The notes under the pieces were generated by a model. It did not search any database. It was not told where the DNA came from and saw only the letters and a list, made by a program, of their open reading frames with translations. A program made the position numbers and the translations under genes. From VXNE01 sp965205735 (GTDB lineage: Bacteria > Pseudomonadota > Gammaproteobacteria > Pseudomonadales > Azotimanducaceae), in assembly GCA_965205735.1 (NCBI GenBank), contig OZ242179.1, positions 558,001-622,000 on the forward strand: a DNA stretch of 64,000 nt, in the 5' to 3' direction. Shown here one piece after another: positions 52,199 through 60,836 of the stretch. Numbering within the stretch: the first letter of the stretch is position 1; each line of letters opens with the position of its first letter.

Positions 52199-52384
52199 TG
52201 CCTGGCTCCCGTTCTGGCTGTGGGGACGATCCCGCAAAAGTGTGGGAACGATTGATTAGGTTCCCCCAAAAATTCCCACTACAATTCGAGAAACTACAGA
52301 AGACGACAATCTACGTCAATCAACGTGGAACGTGTGTTTATCAATCTGTTAAGAAAAATACCGGTGAAACGGCATGAGGTTAGA

Positions 52385-52407
52385 TTCGACTCCCCTAGGG
52401 TACGCCA
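52385..52407 (+). other. attR: repeat of the tRNA-Glu 3' end
   Basis: 22 of 23 bases match 35741-35763. The preceding 147 bases up to the integrase start are AT-rich compared with surroundings, as expected for integrase arm sites, though none can be defined exactly. The rest of a tRNA is absent, so it is not a gene. Confidence 0.85.
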
Positions 52408-52440
52408 GCTCGACTTAGGCAGCAGTTCTGCCGCTCTTCG

Positions 52441-53616
52441 TTACGGATCCCCCGCCGTATCGACCGAGAGTTCGCCCATGGGTTGATGGTTGTTTACGGT
52501 GATACCCATCATCTGCTTGAGCCTTGGCGACAGGACCTCGTAGACATCGTTCGGCACGTGCAGGTTGGCGCTGGACTGCTCGTGTAGCGCGCGCATGAAA
52601 TACCGGTTGTAGTGGCAGCGCATCGCGTACCTGGTACCGGGGGCGGTCCGCCGCCCGCCGCAGTGCAGGATCCGCGTGTCGGTAAGGATGCAGGTTCCCG
52701 GGGGCGCGCAGAGGGCGACCAGGCCAGGCTCGGCGTCCACCAAACGGACGAGATCGGCGCCGTCGTGGAAGCTCGTGGCGCCGCTCGCGGTTCGGTGTGA
52801 CCCCGGCACGACATAGGTGGCGCCAGCCTCCAGGTTGAATTCGGTGTAGCACCAGACAATGAGGGATCCGAACGGGTATGGCGGGTGCGGCAAAGGCACG
52901 GCGCCCTGGTCGATGTGCAGTTCCTGCAAGCCTCCTCCCGTGTGGACGATCGACCCGTGGGCGCAGCCCAGGCCGAATCCCTTGCCCATCATTTTCGTCA
53001 GGAGGCGGTCCACGAGAGAGCCCCGTTGCGCCGCCGACACCTTGAACTCCACCGCGTCGCGAAACACCGAGCCCTTGAGCACCAGGTTGTTGACATGCTG
53101 AGCCCTGTCTTTGGAACTCATGATTCCCGCCCCAAGGCGCCTTTCCGCGGCCGCCTGGTCCTGGAGCCGGGCCACCTGCGCCCGCACCTGTTCCTGCGAC
53201 ATGGCGTCCTCGACGAGACAGTAGCCCCAGCGAACGAAGTCGGCCTCGAGTTGCGACGCGTCTACGCTCGGCTGCGGCAGGTAGCTGAAGCCGCTGCTGT
53301 TGCGGATCTGCCCGGCCTTCATGCGCTCCCTGGAGATACCGGAGAGCTGCGTCAGGAGCCTGCCGGCGGCCATGGAACTGGTGGACGATTGGCCATCGGC
53401 GTAGACGATCCCCCGACGCATCTCCGTCTCCCACGACGCGTCGGGCGACGGCGCGTCCCGATATGCACGTAGTTGCGCAAGATCCGCTCGCAGCCGGGCA
53501 TTCTCTTCGCGCAGTCGCGAGAGTGCTTCGTGTGGATCAGCTACGGCAGGCAGGCTTCCCGAAGTGGACGAGGTCTTGTCGTGTTGCGGTGTCATCGGCC
53601 CGTCTGAATCGTTCAC
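52441..53616 (-). CDS. Phytanoyl-CoA dioxygenase (PhyH) family protein
   Basis: 391 residues. The first 60 are charged and coiled-coil-like (HEALSRLREENARLRADLAQLRAY). The dioxygenase core has the iron ligands H-x-D in LQELHIDQGAVP at about residue 233 and the distal histidine in RILHCGG, with the 2-oxoglutarate arginine in GTRYAMRCHY. These Fe(II)/2-oxoglutarate enzymes hydroxylate diverse small molecules; the substrate is unknown. It lies just outside the island's right end. Confidence 0.85.
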   Translation of the reverse strand: MNDSDGPMTPQHDKTSSTSGSLPAVADPHEALSRLREENARLRADLAQLRAYRDAPSPDASWETEMRRGIVYADGQSSTSSMAAGRLLTQLSGISRERMKAGQIRNSSGFSYLPQPSVDASQLEADFVRWGYCLVEDAMSQEQVRAQVARLQDQAAAERRLGAGIMSSKDRAQHVNNLVLKGSVFRDAVEFKVSAAQRGSLVDRLLTKMMGKGFGLGCAHGSIVHTGGGLQELHIDQGAVPLPHPPYPFGSLIVWCYTEFNLEAGATYVVPGSHRTASGATSFHDGADLVRLVDAEPGLVALCAPPGTCILTDTRILHCGGRRTAPGTRYAMRCHYNRYFMRALHEQSSANLHVPNDVYEVLSPRLKQMMGITVNNHQPMGELSVDTAGDP

Positions 53617-53699
53617 AAGATGGTCTCGAAATTATCCCGATCCCGGCACCTGTCAACCCGGACGCGGCACGGCAGCGGCAAAGGCACTGCAACGCACGC

Positions 53700-54590
53700 C
53701 TATCCGGTGCCGGTCGGCCCGTCCTCCAGCAATGACTTGCCTATCCAGTGGCGGGCGAAATAGTAGGCCGTCCTGCCGTTGCGCGCGCCGCGGCCGAGGG
53801 CCCATTGCAACGACGCCTTGCGCACCTCGTCGTTCCAACCGAACCGCGCGCCGTGCTTGCGCGCCAGGCGACCAAGCCAATGCCGCGCCACCTCCAGGTA
53901 TTCTTCCTGCTTGAAGGGATGAAAGGATAGCCAAAGGCCGAACCGGTCCGACAACGAGATCTTCTCCTCCACCGCCTCATCCTCGTGCAGTTCGCCATCT
54001 TGGTGGCGCGCTCCAAGATTGTCCGACATGAACTCGGATATCAGATGGCGGCGATTCGACGTGGCGTAGATCAGGACGTTTTCGCTTTGCCTGAAGACCG
54101 ATCCCTCCAGCGCGCTCTTGAGTTCCTTGTAGGACGGATCGTCCCGTTCGAACGAAAGATCGTCGCAAACAATGATGAATCTATAGGGTTCGTGGCGCAG
54201 TTCCGCGACGATCCTGGCGATATCCCCCAAAGCGCGCTTGTCCACCTCGACAAGGCGCAATCCCTGCGCGCGGTAGCGGTTCAGCAGCGCGTGAATCAGG
54301 GACGACTTGCCCGTGCCGCGCGCCCCCCACAGCAGCGCATTATTGGCCGGATACCCCGCAATGAACTGGGCGGTATTGGTTTCGATGCGTTCCTTCTGGC
54401 GATCTATCTCCAGAAGATCGTCGAGTTCGATGTCGTCCAGGTCATCGAGACGGACAAACCGCTCTCTCCTGCGCCAAACCGCCGCCGAAATCGCCGACCA
54501 GTCGACGGGCTCCGCCGCGGGCAGCAACGCGGAAATTCTTCGGATGAGCCGATGGCCGCTCGACGCCAGGTTTTCCAACGTATCGTTCAT
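53700..54590 (-). CDS. AAA+ ATPase, DUF815 family
   Basis: 296 residues from ATG 54590. Walker A GARGTGKSSLI at about residue 89 and Walker B FIIVCDDLSFE at about 139; ATSNRRHLISEFMSDN is the family's sensor-like segment, with DRFGLWLSFHPFKQEEYLEV near the C-terminus. The family is conserved in Proteobacteria but its client is not established. It ends the leftward run GAPDH, GNAT, DUF503, membrane protein, ATPase. Confidence 0.85.
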   Translation of the reverse strand: MNDTLENLASSGHRLIRRISALLPAAEPVDWSAISAAVWRRRERFVRLDDLDDIELDDLLEIDRQKERIETNTAQFIAGYPANNALLWGARGTGKSSLIHALLNRYRAQGLRLVEVDKRALGDIARIVAELRHEPYRFIIVCDDLSFERDDPSYKELKSALEGSVFRQSENVLIYATSNRRHLISEFMSDNLGARHQDGELHEDEAVEEKISLSDRFGLWLSFHPFKQEEYLEVARHWLGRLARKHGARFGWNDEVRKASLQWALGRGARNGRTAYYFARHWIGKSLLEDGPTGTG

Positions 54591-54630
54591 CTGATGTCGC
54601 TGCGCCGGATCTCGCCGCTGACGAGACGGC

Positions 54631-55047
54631 TCAGGACCTCTGCCGAAGCGGCACGACATTGTCGCGCCGGCGGACATAGACGCAGCGCTCTCGGCCTGGC
54701 CCGTCGATGCCGATAGAACCGTCGCCGAACGCGCGCAGATCGTAGTCTACCGCCGCGCCGCGGTCCGGCGTCAATCTCAGGGTGTGGCCGAGCAAACGCC
54801 ATTCGCCCTCCTCCTCGCCGCCATCCTCTTGCGACGTATAGCGGCCTTCGCCCAAACCGCCCCGCAACGACAAGACGCCCCGCGACCCCGCGTTCTGAAG
54901 CTCCCATGTTCCCGGCAGGGAGAGCGCGTTCAGCCATTGGCGACGATTCGCCCGCGCACCTCGAATCCAGAGTGTCACGAGCGCCGCAGCAACAACAGCG
55001 ACAACCAGTGCGGTCACGGCTGCGGTCCTTGCGCGTTCATGCGGCAA
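54631..55047 (-). CDS. Membrane-anchored hypothetical protein
   Basis: 138 residues with one N-terminal helix (TAAVTALVVAVVAAALVTLWI) and a beta-rich extracytoplasmic part (LPGTWELQNAG...EWRLLGHTLRLTPDR...VYDLRAFGDGSIGIDG-like strands). No family is recognised. The start overlaps the end of the DUF503 gene by 11 bp, suggesting coupled translation. Confidence 0.6.
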   Translation of the reverse strand: MPHERARTAAVTALVVAVVAAALVTLWIRGARANRRQWLNALSLPGTWELQNAGSRGVLSLRGGLGEGRYTSQEDGGEEEGEWRLLGHTLRLTPDRGAAVDYDLRAFGDGSIGIDGPGRERCVYVRRRDNVVPLRQRS

Positions 55048-55327
55048 AGATCTCCCTTTCGACGTCTACCAGAGTTGCATCCATCCTTTCCCGTGCCCAG
55101 CGTTCGACATCGCCGAGGGACTTCTCCACCACCACGTGGCTCGACGCCACGGCGACTACCGACCAGCGCGCACGATGCAGCACATCCTGGTAGCCGCTTT
55201 CGCAGACCGCCAGGCTGGTCGAGCGCCCCAGCTTGTCTCGCAGGCGTTGCAGCCGGCTCCGCTTCTCCTTCAACGAACGACATCCGGCCAGATGGAAGTC
55301 GAGTCCCAGTATCCCTACGTGCATCAT
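55037..55327 (-). CDS. DUF503 family protein
   Basis: 96 residues starting MMHVGILGLDFHLAGCRSLKEKRSRLQRLRDKL, with SVVAVASSHVVVEKSLGDVERW, matching the small alpha/beta DUF503 family (YlxP-like). Function is not known; members often neighbour ribosome-binding factor genes, but not here. Its ATG pair overlaps the GNAT stop (ATGATG), indicating translational coupling. Confidence 0.83.
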   Translation of the reverse strand: MMHVGILGLDFHLAGCRSLKEKRSRLQRLRDKLGRSTSLAVCESGYQDVLHRARWSVVAVASSHVVVEKSLGDVERWARERMDATLVDVEREIFAA

Positions 55328-55845
55328 CGCGCTCGGAACTCCGTAGCCGTCAACGCGTAGAAGACCGTATCCAGCCCATGCCACTCCCGACGCGCCTGGA
55401 ACGACATGCCGAGGCGCATGAGGACACTAACGGAACGTTGGTTCGGCGTATCGGCGGCCGCGATGACGCGCGCGATTCCAGCCTCTTCGAAGCCGTGCCG
55501 CAAGACCTCCCTGGCGGCCTCGGTGACAAATCCCTCGCCCCAGTATTTCGGCAATATGCCGAAGAGCAGTTCGATCTGCTCGCGGTCTTCGAAACGGCGA
55601 AAACCGCAGAAGCCGACAATCACCGGCTCCGTCGCCTTGAGATCCAGCGAGAAAAATCCGCAACCGTGCGCGTCGAAGTCAGCGGTGCTCTGTCGAATGA
55701 TTGCGCGTACGGTCTCCATCGGAAGAATTTTTCCATCCCACAGGTAGCGCCGAACTTCCGCGTTCGCCCAGAATGCGTGGAGTGCCTGGGCGTCCTCCAT
55801 TTCGAGGGGTCGGATGTTGAGGCGGTCTGTCGCTAGCGTGGCCAT
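55324..55845 (-). CDS. GNAT family N-acetyltransferase (RimJ/RimL-type)
   Basis: 173 residues. LNIRPLEMEDAQALHAFW at the start and IELLFGILPKYWGEGFVTEAAREVLRHGF, with the acetyl-CoA pyrophosphate-binding Q/R-x-x-G-x-G/A-type loop (here YWGEGF), and NQRSVSVLMRLGM at the end identify the RimJ/RimL branch. It acetylates an N-terminal or small-molecule amine with acetyl-CoA; the target is unknown. Overlaps DUF503 downstream. Confidence 0.85.
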   Translation of the reverse strand: MATLATDRLNIRPLEMEDAQALHAFWANAEVRRYLWDGKILPMETVRAIIRQSTADFDAHGCGFFSLDLKATEPVIVGFCGFRRFEDREQIELLFGILPKYWGEGFVTEAAREVLRHGFEEAGIARVIAAADTPNQRSVSVLMRLGMSFQARREWHGLDTVFYALTATEFRAR

Positions 55846-55953
55846 CGTTCACATCCCTCAAGGATCCCGCCGCGGCCAGGCCGTTGCGGTCTGTAGAGCC
55901 GTCCGAGTGTGCCATACGAACGCGCGCTTCGCCCGCGCGACGCGCTCTCGGCA

Positions 55954-57420
55954 TCAACCGTATCCGGTCTTGCTGACGTCTCCCGGAATGAGCGGATAGC
56001 TTATGCCGGCCCACTTCTGCACGACGCGCACGACCTGGGCCGCATAGCCCATTTCGTTGTCATACCAGACGTATAGCGCTGTCCAGTTCTTGTTGACGAT
56101 GGTCTTGTTGCCATCGACAGTGCACGCATAGCGACGCCCCACGAAGTCGGACGAGACGATTTCCGATGTGTCCATGTACTCGATCTGACGCTGCAAGGTG
56201 GAATGCAGCGCGGTGCGACGGAGGTACTCGTTCACCTCGGAAACGGTGGTTTCCCGAGATAGCGTAAGGTTCAGTATCGCCAGCGAGACGTTGGGGGTGG
56301 GGACTCGAATGGCGTTGCCGGTCAATTTGCCTTCGAGTTCCGGCAACAGTTTAGCGACCGCGTCCGAGGCGCCCGTCTCCGTGATCACCATATTGAGCGG
56401 CGCGCCTCGGCCCCGGCGATCCTTGGGATGAAAGTTGTCGGTCAAGTTCTGGTCGTTGGTGTACGCATGCACCGTCTCCATGTGGCCGCGCTCGACGGTG
56501 AATTCGTCGTTCATCGCCTTCATCACCGGGACAACGGCATTGGTCGTGCAGGACGCGGCCGCGAGGATACGGTCGTTTTCACTCACCAGGTGGGAGTTGA
56601 CGCCGGAAACGATGTTCTTGATGGTGCCCTTGCCCGGCGCGGTAAGAACGACGCGTCCGACACCCTTGGCCCTGAGATGCTGACTCAAGCCCGCCTCGTC
56701 GCGCCACGCGCCGCTATTATCGATGACGATGGCATTGGTGATGCCGAACTGTTCGTAATCCACCGTGGCTGGGGAGTTCGAATAGATCACGTGGATGACG
56801 TTGCCATTTGCGATGATGCAGCTGTTTTCCTCATCGACCCGAATGGTGCCTTTGAAGCCGCCGTGAACCGAATCGCGGCGCAGCAAATGCGCCCGTTTCG
56901 ACAGGTCATCATCCGCGCTCTTGCGCACGACAATGGCACGCAAACGCAGTTGGTCTCCACCGCCGGTCTTCTCTATCAGGAGCCGCGCCAAAAGACGTCC
57001 GATCCTTCCGAAGCCGTACAACACGAGGTCCTGCGGCCGTTCCAGGGGCGGTACGTGGCGCCCGATGATCTCGGCGCATTCCCGTTCGACGAAGGTCTGC
57101 GGCGTTGCCCCGTTTGACCCGGCTTCCTCCATGAAATGTACGGTCAGTTTCCCGACATCGACGTGGGAGGGACCGAGATCCAGCTTCGACAAGGCCTCCA
57201 ATACCGGATAGCTCTCGAACTCCGACAGTTCGTTGTGCTCAACCTGGCGCACGTATCGGTGCGCCGACATCAATTGCGTGACGCTCTGGTTGTACAGCGC
57301 CTTGCCGTAACAGTAAGTCACGACGTTGTTTCGGTAGAGGCGCCCGATGATGGGAATCATCGCTTCGGCCAACGCTTCGCGTTCCTTCCAATCAGGGAAA
57401 TAGTCGTCGAGACTTGGTAA
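55954..57420 (-). CDS. gap: Glyceraldehyde-3-phosphate dehydrogenase, long form
   Basis: About 488 residues from the ATG at 57420 (LPSLDDYFPDWKEREALAEAM follows); an open extension to 57522 is possible. The first about 150 residues are an N-terminal helical extension absent from classical GAPDH. The core has NAD-binding YGFGRIGRLLARLL, the catalytic cysteine in ASCTTNAV and a conserved histidine in HAYTND, and phosphate site TGASDAVAKLLPEL. It interconverts glyceraldehyde 3-phosphate and 1,3-bisphosphoglycerate. This extended type is known in gammaproteobacteria, where it is often thought to work in gluconeogenesis. Confidence 0.82.
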   Translation of the reverse strand, partial: LPSLDDYFPDWKEREALAEAMIPIIGRLYRNNVVTYCYGKALYNQSVTQLMSAHRYVRQVEHNELSEFESYPVLEALSKLDLGPSHVDVGKLTVHFMEEAGSNGATPQTFVERECAEIIGRHVPPLERPQDLVLYGFGRIGRLLARLLIEKTGGGDQLRLRAIVVRKSADDDLSKRAHLLRRDSVHGGFKGTIRVDEENSCIIANGNVIHVIYSNSPATVDYEQFGITNAIVIDNSGAWRDEAGLSQHLRAKGVGRVVLTAPGKGTIKNIVSGVNSHLVSENDRILAAASCTTNAVVPVMKAMNDEFTVERGHMETVHAYTNDQNLTDNFHPKDRRGRGAPLNMVITETGASDAVAKLLPELEGKLTGNAIRVPTPNVSLAILNLTLSRETTVSEVNEYLRRTALHSTLQRQIEYMDTSEIVSSDFVGRRYACTVDGNKTIVNKNWTALYVWYDNEMGYAAQVVRVVQKWAGISYPLIPGDVSKTGYG

Positions 57421-57627
57421 TGCCACCGTGTTCGGCCCATCTCGTGAATAACGACGCGTATTATCGAGTTCGCCCTCGTCCCGTTCAAGGTGCGCGGACA
57501 GCCAATCCTTTCGAGGGGCCAAAAAAAACGCCCACCGAAGTCATTGCCGTACGGTCGCCTGCCTTCCGGCAAGTCGGAGCATTCAGTCGGATGCGATACA
57601 CTTGCCCGACTACGGCAGACCTACGCC

Positions 57628-59367
57628 ATGAATCAAGTTCGAACGACACCTGCCGCAAGCCCGCGGAAACAACGCCGCCTCGCCACAGCGCGCGCTGTTA
57701 CTCCTTTCGTTATCAGCATGTTGTTGTGCGCCGGGTGCGCCACAAACATGGTTGCCACCTATGACGAACTGGCGGCCGCGATCAAGGCCGGTGAGGACGT
57801 GGACGTGCGAGCGTTGCGCGCGGCGTTCGCGGCCGCGCCAGACTTTGCCGAGCGAATGCAGAACATCTCCAGCCTCGAAATCCAGGCCATCCACCTCATC
57901 GAGGAAGAACCCCTGCGTTTGGGGCCGCTTGGCTCCGCGATAGTCGACCAGTATCCGGGCAGTCTCGCCGGGCACCACGCGCTGGCCACTTTCTATTCCT
58001 ATCTCGACCGGGAAGACACGGCCGCCGAACACCGGGAGTGGGTGTCCAGAATACGCGCCAGCGTGGATGAGGCCGCCGCGGGCACGATCGAATCGCCGCT
58101 GCCCGTCATATCCCCGGCCGAACCAAACGCCTATCTGATCGCAACCGATCGCACTCCCGTCGGCTCCATGTATGTTCCCACCGACGACACGCCGTTCTTG
58201 CTGAGGGTCGCCGCAAAGCCCGCCGATGGACGCATCGAGAACGTCTATTTCGATCTTGACGCCGTCTACGCCGGGTGGCTTCGCGCTGCGCAGGAGGAGG
58301 AAGACGAATTTTATCCGGTGCACATCATCGTATCCCTCGCGCGTCGCAATGACCCGGCCGCGCAAACGTTTCTCGGCTCCCTCAGCTTGGGTGACTACAG
58401 GCTTGACGATGCGGTGGGATGGCTCACGGCAGCCGGCAGAAGCGGCAACTTGATCGCGCGCATCACGCTGGCGCGGGTCTATTGGTCCAAGGCCATGGCG
58501 GCTGCCCCGGGGTCGGAACGGGATGAGGCGCGGCTCGAGGCGGTCAGCAACTACGAGCATGGGATCGATATGGGTTCCGACGAAGCCATGTACGAGTTGG
58601 GAAGATTGTACGCCGAGGGCCGGTTAGGCGAAGACCTTCGCGAACGGGGATTGGATCTGCTGGCTCAGGCCGCCGACCTCAATAATTCCGAAGCCTGCCT
58701 CTTGCTCGCCCATTGGTTCCAGATCCCAGTGCCACCCGACGGACCGGACTACGACAAGAGCGAGAAATACTACCTGCGCGCCGCATCGCTCGATAACCCC
58801 AGCGCCAAGATCGACTACGCGCGCTTCCTTATGCGCGAGGAAGTTGACAAGGCCTTTACCGACCAGGCCTACCGATGGCTCACCAGGATGGCCAAAAACA
58901 GCGGGACTTGCGAGGAGCCAGGGGTATTTTGCGCGGAAGCCAGGGTCCAGCTCGGCAACCTGTTCGCCAAGGGCATCCATGTCAGGCGCAACTACCGCAA
59001 GGCGCGATCCTGGTTCAAGTCGGCGGTAACCGTGTCACCGGAGTACGCCCAAGTCGTCAATGAGGTGGCGTGGACGCTCACGGTATCCAATCTGGAGCGG
59101 CTTCGCGACGAACCCTACGCCTTGAAGATCATGAATCACGTCATGGCCCGGAACGAGCGCGCGCGCGGCACGCCCGGATATATCGACACCTGGGCCGCCG
59201 CCTACGCCGCCAACGGCGATTTCGAGCGCGCCATCGAATTGCAGCAGGAAGCGCTGGATGAAGCGGAAGCGCAGCAGACCACGACCGATGACGAAATCAT
59301 CGAGATCCTGCGCAAACACCTGCAGGCATTTGAAGCCGGGCGCACGATCACCGACGTGACCCCCTAG
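57628..59367 (+). CDS. Sel1/TPR-repeat lipoprotein
   Basis: 579 residues from ATG 57628, just after the divergent GAPDH gene. The N-terminus has RAVTPFVISMLLCAGCATN, a signal with a cysteine at position about 35 that could be a lipobox, though the -3 residue is cysteine. The rest has helical repeats: DEAMYELGRLYAEGRLGEDLRERGLDLLAQAADLN resembles a Sel1 unit, and YIDTWAAAYAANGDFERAIELQQEAL a TPR. It is probably a periplasmic scaffold. The TAG stop is the first CTAG of element F. Confidence 0.78.
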   Translation: MNQVRTTPAASPRKQRRLATARAVTPFVISMLLCAGCATNMVATYDELAAAIKAGEDVDVRALRAAFAAAPDFAERMQNISSLEIQAIHLIEEEPLRLGPLGSAIVDQYPGSLAGHHALATFYSYLDREDTAAEHREWVSRIRASVDEAAAGTIESPLPVISPAEPNAYLIATDRTPVGSMYVPTDDTPFLLRVAAKPADGRIENVYFDLDAVYAGWLRAAQEEEDEFYPVHIIVSLARRNDPAAQTFLGSLSLGDYRLDDAVGWLTAAGRSGNLIARITLARVYWSKAMAAAPGSERDEARLEAVSNYEHGIDMGSDEAMYELGRLYAEGRLGEDLRERGLDLLAQAADLNNSEACLLLAHWFQIPVPPDGPDYDKSEKYYLRAASLDNPSAKIDYARFLMREEVDKAFTDQAYRWLTRMAKNSGTCEEPGVFCAEARVQLGNLFAKGIHVRRNYRKARSWFKSAVTVSPEYAQVVNEVAWTLTVSNLERLRDEPYALKIMNHVMARNERARGTPGYIDTWAAAYAANGDFERAIELQQEALDEAEAQQTTTDDEIIEILRKHLQAFEAGRTITDVTP

Positions 59368-59732
59368 TGTTCCGTCAAGTCCAAAAATGCGAGTGTAGCT
59401 GCGAGGGATTTTTGGTTCCTGGCAAGGCGCGACGACGCGGTGTGGCAGGTCCCACACAAGGAGGAGCAACGGAGCCTTCAGCCGGGGAGCGCGAGGGGAT
59501 ACCCCTCGCAAGAAAACAAGCTTCAGCCGGGGAGCGCGAGGGCATACCCCTCGCAAGAAAACTATCCAGGGGCCAAAAAGTGCCCCACGGTCGGCGCCTT
59601 CGGCTTCGCCCGTGGCCCGGCCCCGCTCGTCGACCATGTAACAAGCGTCCCCGGTCGCTGGCGCTCCCCGGACACGTTTGTTCCATGGTAGTGCCGCAGA
59701 TACCCGTAGATTTGGGCTTCACGGAGCACTAG
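59364..59732 (+). mobile_element. CTAG-flanked MITE-like element, copy F (369 bp, composite)
   Basis: Left CTAGTGTTCCGTCAAGTC, right GGGCTTCACGGAGCACTAG (one base off the usual CTTGACGGAG). It has the GTGTGG-CAGG-CCCACAC hairpin and two CTTCAGCCGGGGAGCGCGAG blocks, and then a 112-base foreign insert (about 59580-59695) of the family-2 and hairpin repeats before the right arm. It sits between the TPR lipoprotein and mnmH. Confidence 0.88.
59581..59637 (+). repeat. Short interspersed GC-rich repeat (family 2), within element F
   Basis: TGCCCCACGGTCGGCGCC, TTCGGCTTCGCC and then GTGGCCCGGCCCCGCTC...ACCATG. It is followed directly by the hairpin repeat at 59641-59688 that is shared with 44655-44698. 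Nested inside element F, so it inserted later or was captured. Confidence 0.7.
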
Positions 59733-59756
59733 CCCGGATACCCGCGAGGTCCCGCC

Positions 59757-60800
59757 GTGCGATCGGTTTCAGACTATGCCGCCGCGCTTACGCTTGGCGC
59801 GCCGCTTATCGATCTGCGCTCGCCGGCGGAGTTCCGGCACGGCGCGTTTCCCGCGGCAGTGAATCTGCCGCTCCTGACGGATGCCGAGCGAGAGCGGGTC
59901 GGCATCCGTTACAAACACGGCGGTCCGGATGCTGCTATCGCCCTCGGCAATGAACTGGTCTCCGGGAATGTGAAAGCCGCGCGGCTGGCTGCCTGGCAGC
60001 AGATTCTCGATGAGCATCCGGATTCGATGCTGTACTGCTGGCGCGGCGGGTTGCGATCCGAGACGGTGCAGCGATGGCTCGCTGACACGGGGCGGAAGGC
60101 GCCGCGCATCCACGGTGGTTATAGGGCGCTGCGGCGATTCTGTATGGATACGCTCGACCGTCAACGCGAGTGGCTTCTCGTCGGGGGGCGAACCGGCGTC
60201 GGCAAGACCGACATATTGAAGCAGATGCCGGACAGCATCGACCTCGAGGCGCTGGCCAACCACCGAGGCTCCGCTTTTGGCAAGCGCGGGACGCCGCAAC
60301 CAACCCCCATCAGTTTCGAAAACGCGCTTGCAGTCCAGCTCCTGCGGCGCGGTTCCATTTCCGTGCCCACCGTTGTTGAGGACGAAAGTCGAACGATTGG
60401 TCGGCTCGCCCTTCCCGAGGGCGTTTACCAAGGCATGCAGGCCTCCCGCATCGTGATCATCGAATCGGATCAGCGGACACGGATAGAAAACATCCGTCGG
60501 GAATACGTCGTCGAAGCCGACGATCGGGAACATCTCCCGGAAACGCTCGAAACAGCCTTGGACAATATACGTCGTCGCCTGGGCGGCGATCGCCATCGCC
60601 AAGTGCGCACCCAGATGCGCCGCGCGTTCGAATGCGGGGATGCGGATGCGCATCGCGCCTGGATCGGCATGCTGCTCGACTGGTACTACGACCCGCTATA
60701 CGACTATCAAATCAGCAAGAAACAGCATCGCATCGTCTTCCGAGGCGATGTCGACGCTGTCAGGGAGTACCTGCGCGGGGAGACCGAAGCGAGGTCCTGA
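59757..60800 (+). CDS. mnmH: tRNA 2-selenouridine synthase
   Basis: 347 residues from a GTG at 59757. An N-terminal rhodanese domain carries the catalytic cysteine in LYCWRGGLRSETVQRWL. A P-loop domain has GGRTGVGKTDIL at about residue 145. These are the marks of MnmH/SelU, which replaces sulfur by selenium (via a geranylated intermediate) at the wobble uridine of tRNAs for Lys, Glu and Gln. It implies selenophosphate supply by SelD elsewhere. Its start lies 25 bp after element F, so the element may lie in its promoter. Confidence 0.9.
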   Translation: MRSVSDYAAALTLGAPLIDLRSPAEFRHGAFPAAVNLPLLTDAERERVGIRYKHGGPDAAIALGNELVSGNVKAARLAAWQQILDEHPDSMLYCWRGGLRSETVQRWLADTGRKAPRIHGGYRALRRFCMDTLDRQREWLLVGGRTGVGKTDILKQMPDSIDLEALANHRGSAFGKRGTPQPTPISFENALAVQLLRRGSISVPTVVEDESRTIGRLALPEGVYQGMQASRIVIIESDQRTRIENIRREYVVEADDREHLPETLETALDNIRRRLGGDRHRQVRTQMRRAFECGDADAHRAWIGMLLDWYYDPLYDYQISKKQHRIVFRGDVDAVREYLRGETEARS

Positions 60801-60836
60801 GGACGGGCGGGGCGCGGCTCCTTCGACGGGCGCCAG

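Larger units (their letters stand above)
35764..52407. mobile_element. Genomic island integrated in tRNA-Glu(TTC), about 16.6 kb
   Basis: Bounded by the tRNA-Glu 3' end and its direct repeat, with a P4-type tyrosine integrase 187 bp inside the right boundary. Contents are accessory and mostly decayed: nitrile hydratase relics, partial HAD and HNH-type genes, a fragmented Calx-beta autotransporter, a TadG/von Willebrand protein, resolvase and IS3-family remnants, and toxin-antitoxin remnants. No replication or conjugation genes are recognised, so it is probably non-mobilising by itself. Housekeeping genes resume directly after the right repeat. Confidence 0.8.

Noticed and set aside
52385..52407. 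Possible second tRNA-Glu
   Set aside because: Only the last 23 bases of a tRNA are present; no acceptor 5' strand or anticodon stem. It is better explained as an attachment-site repeat.
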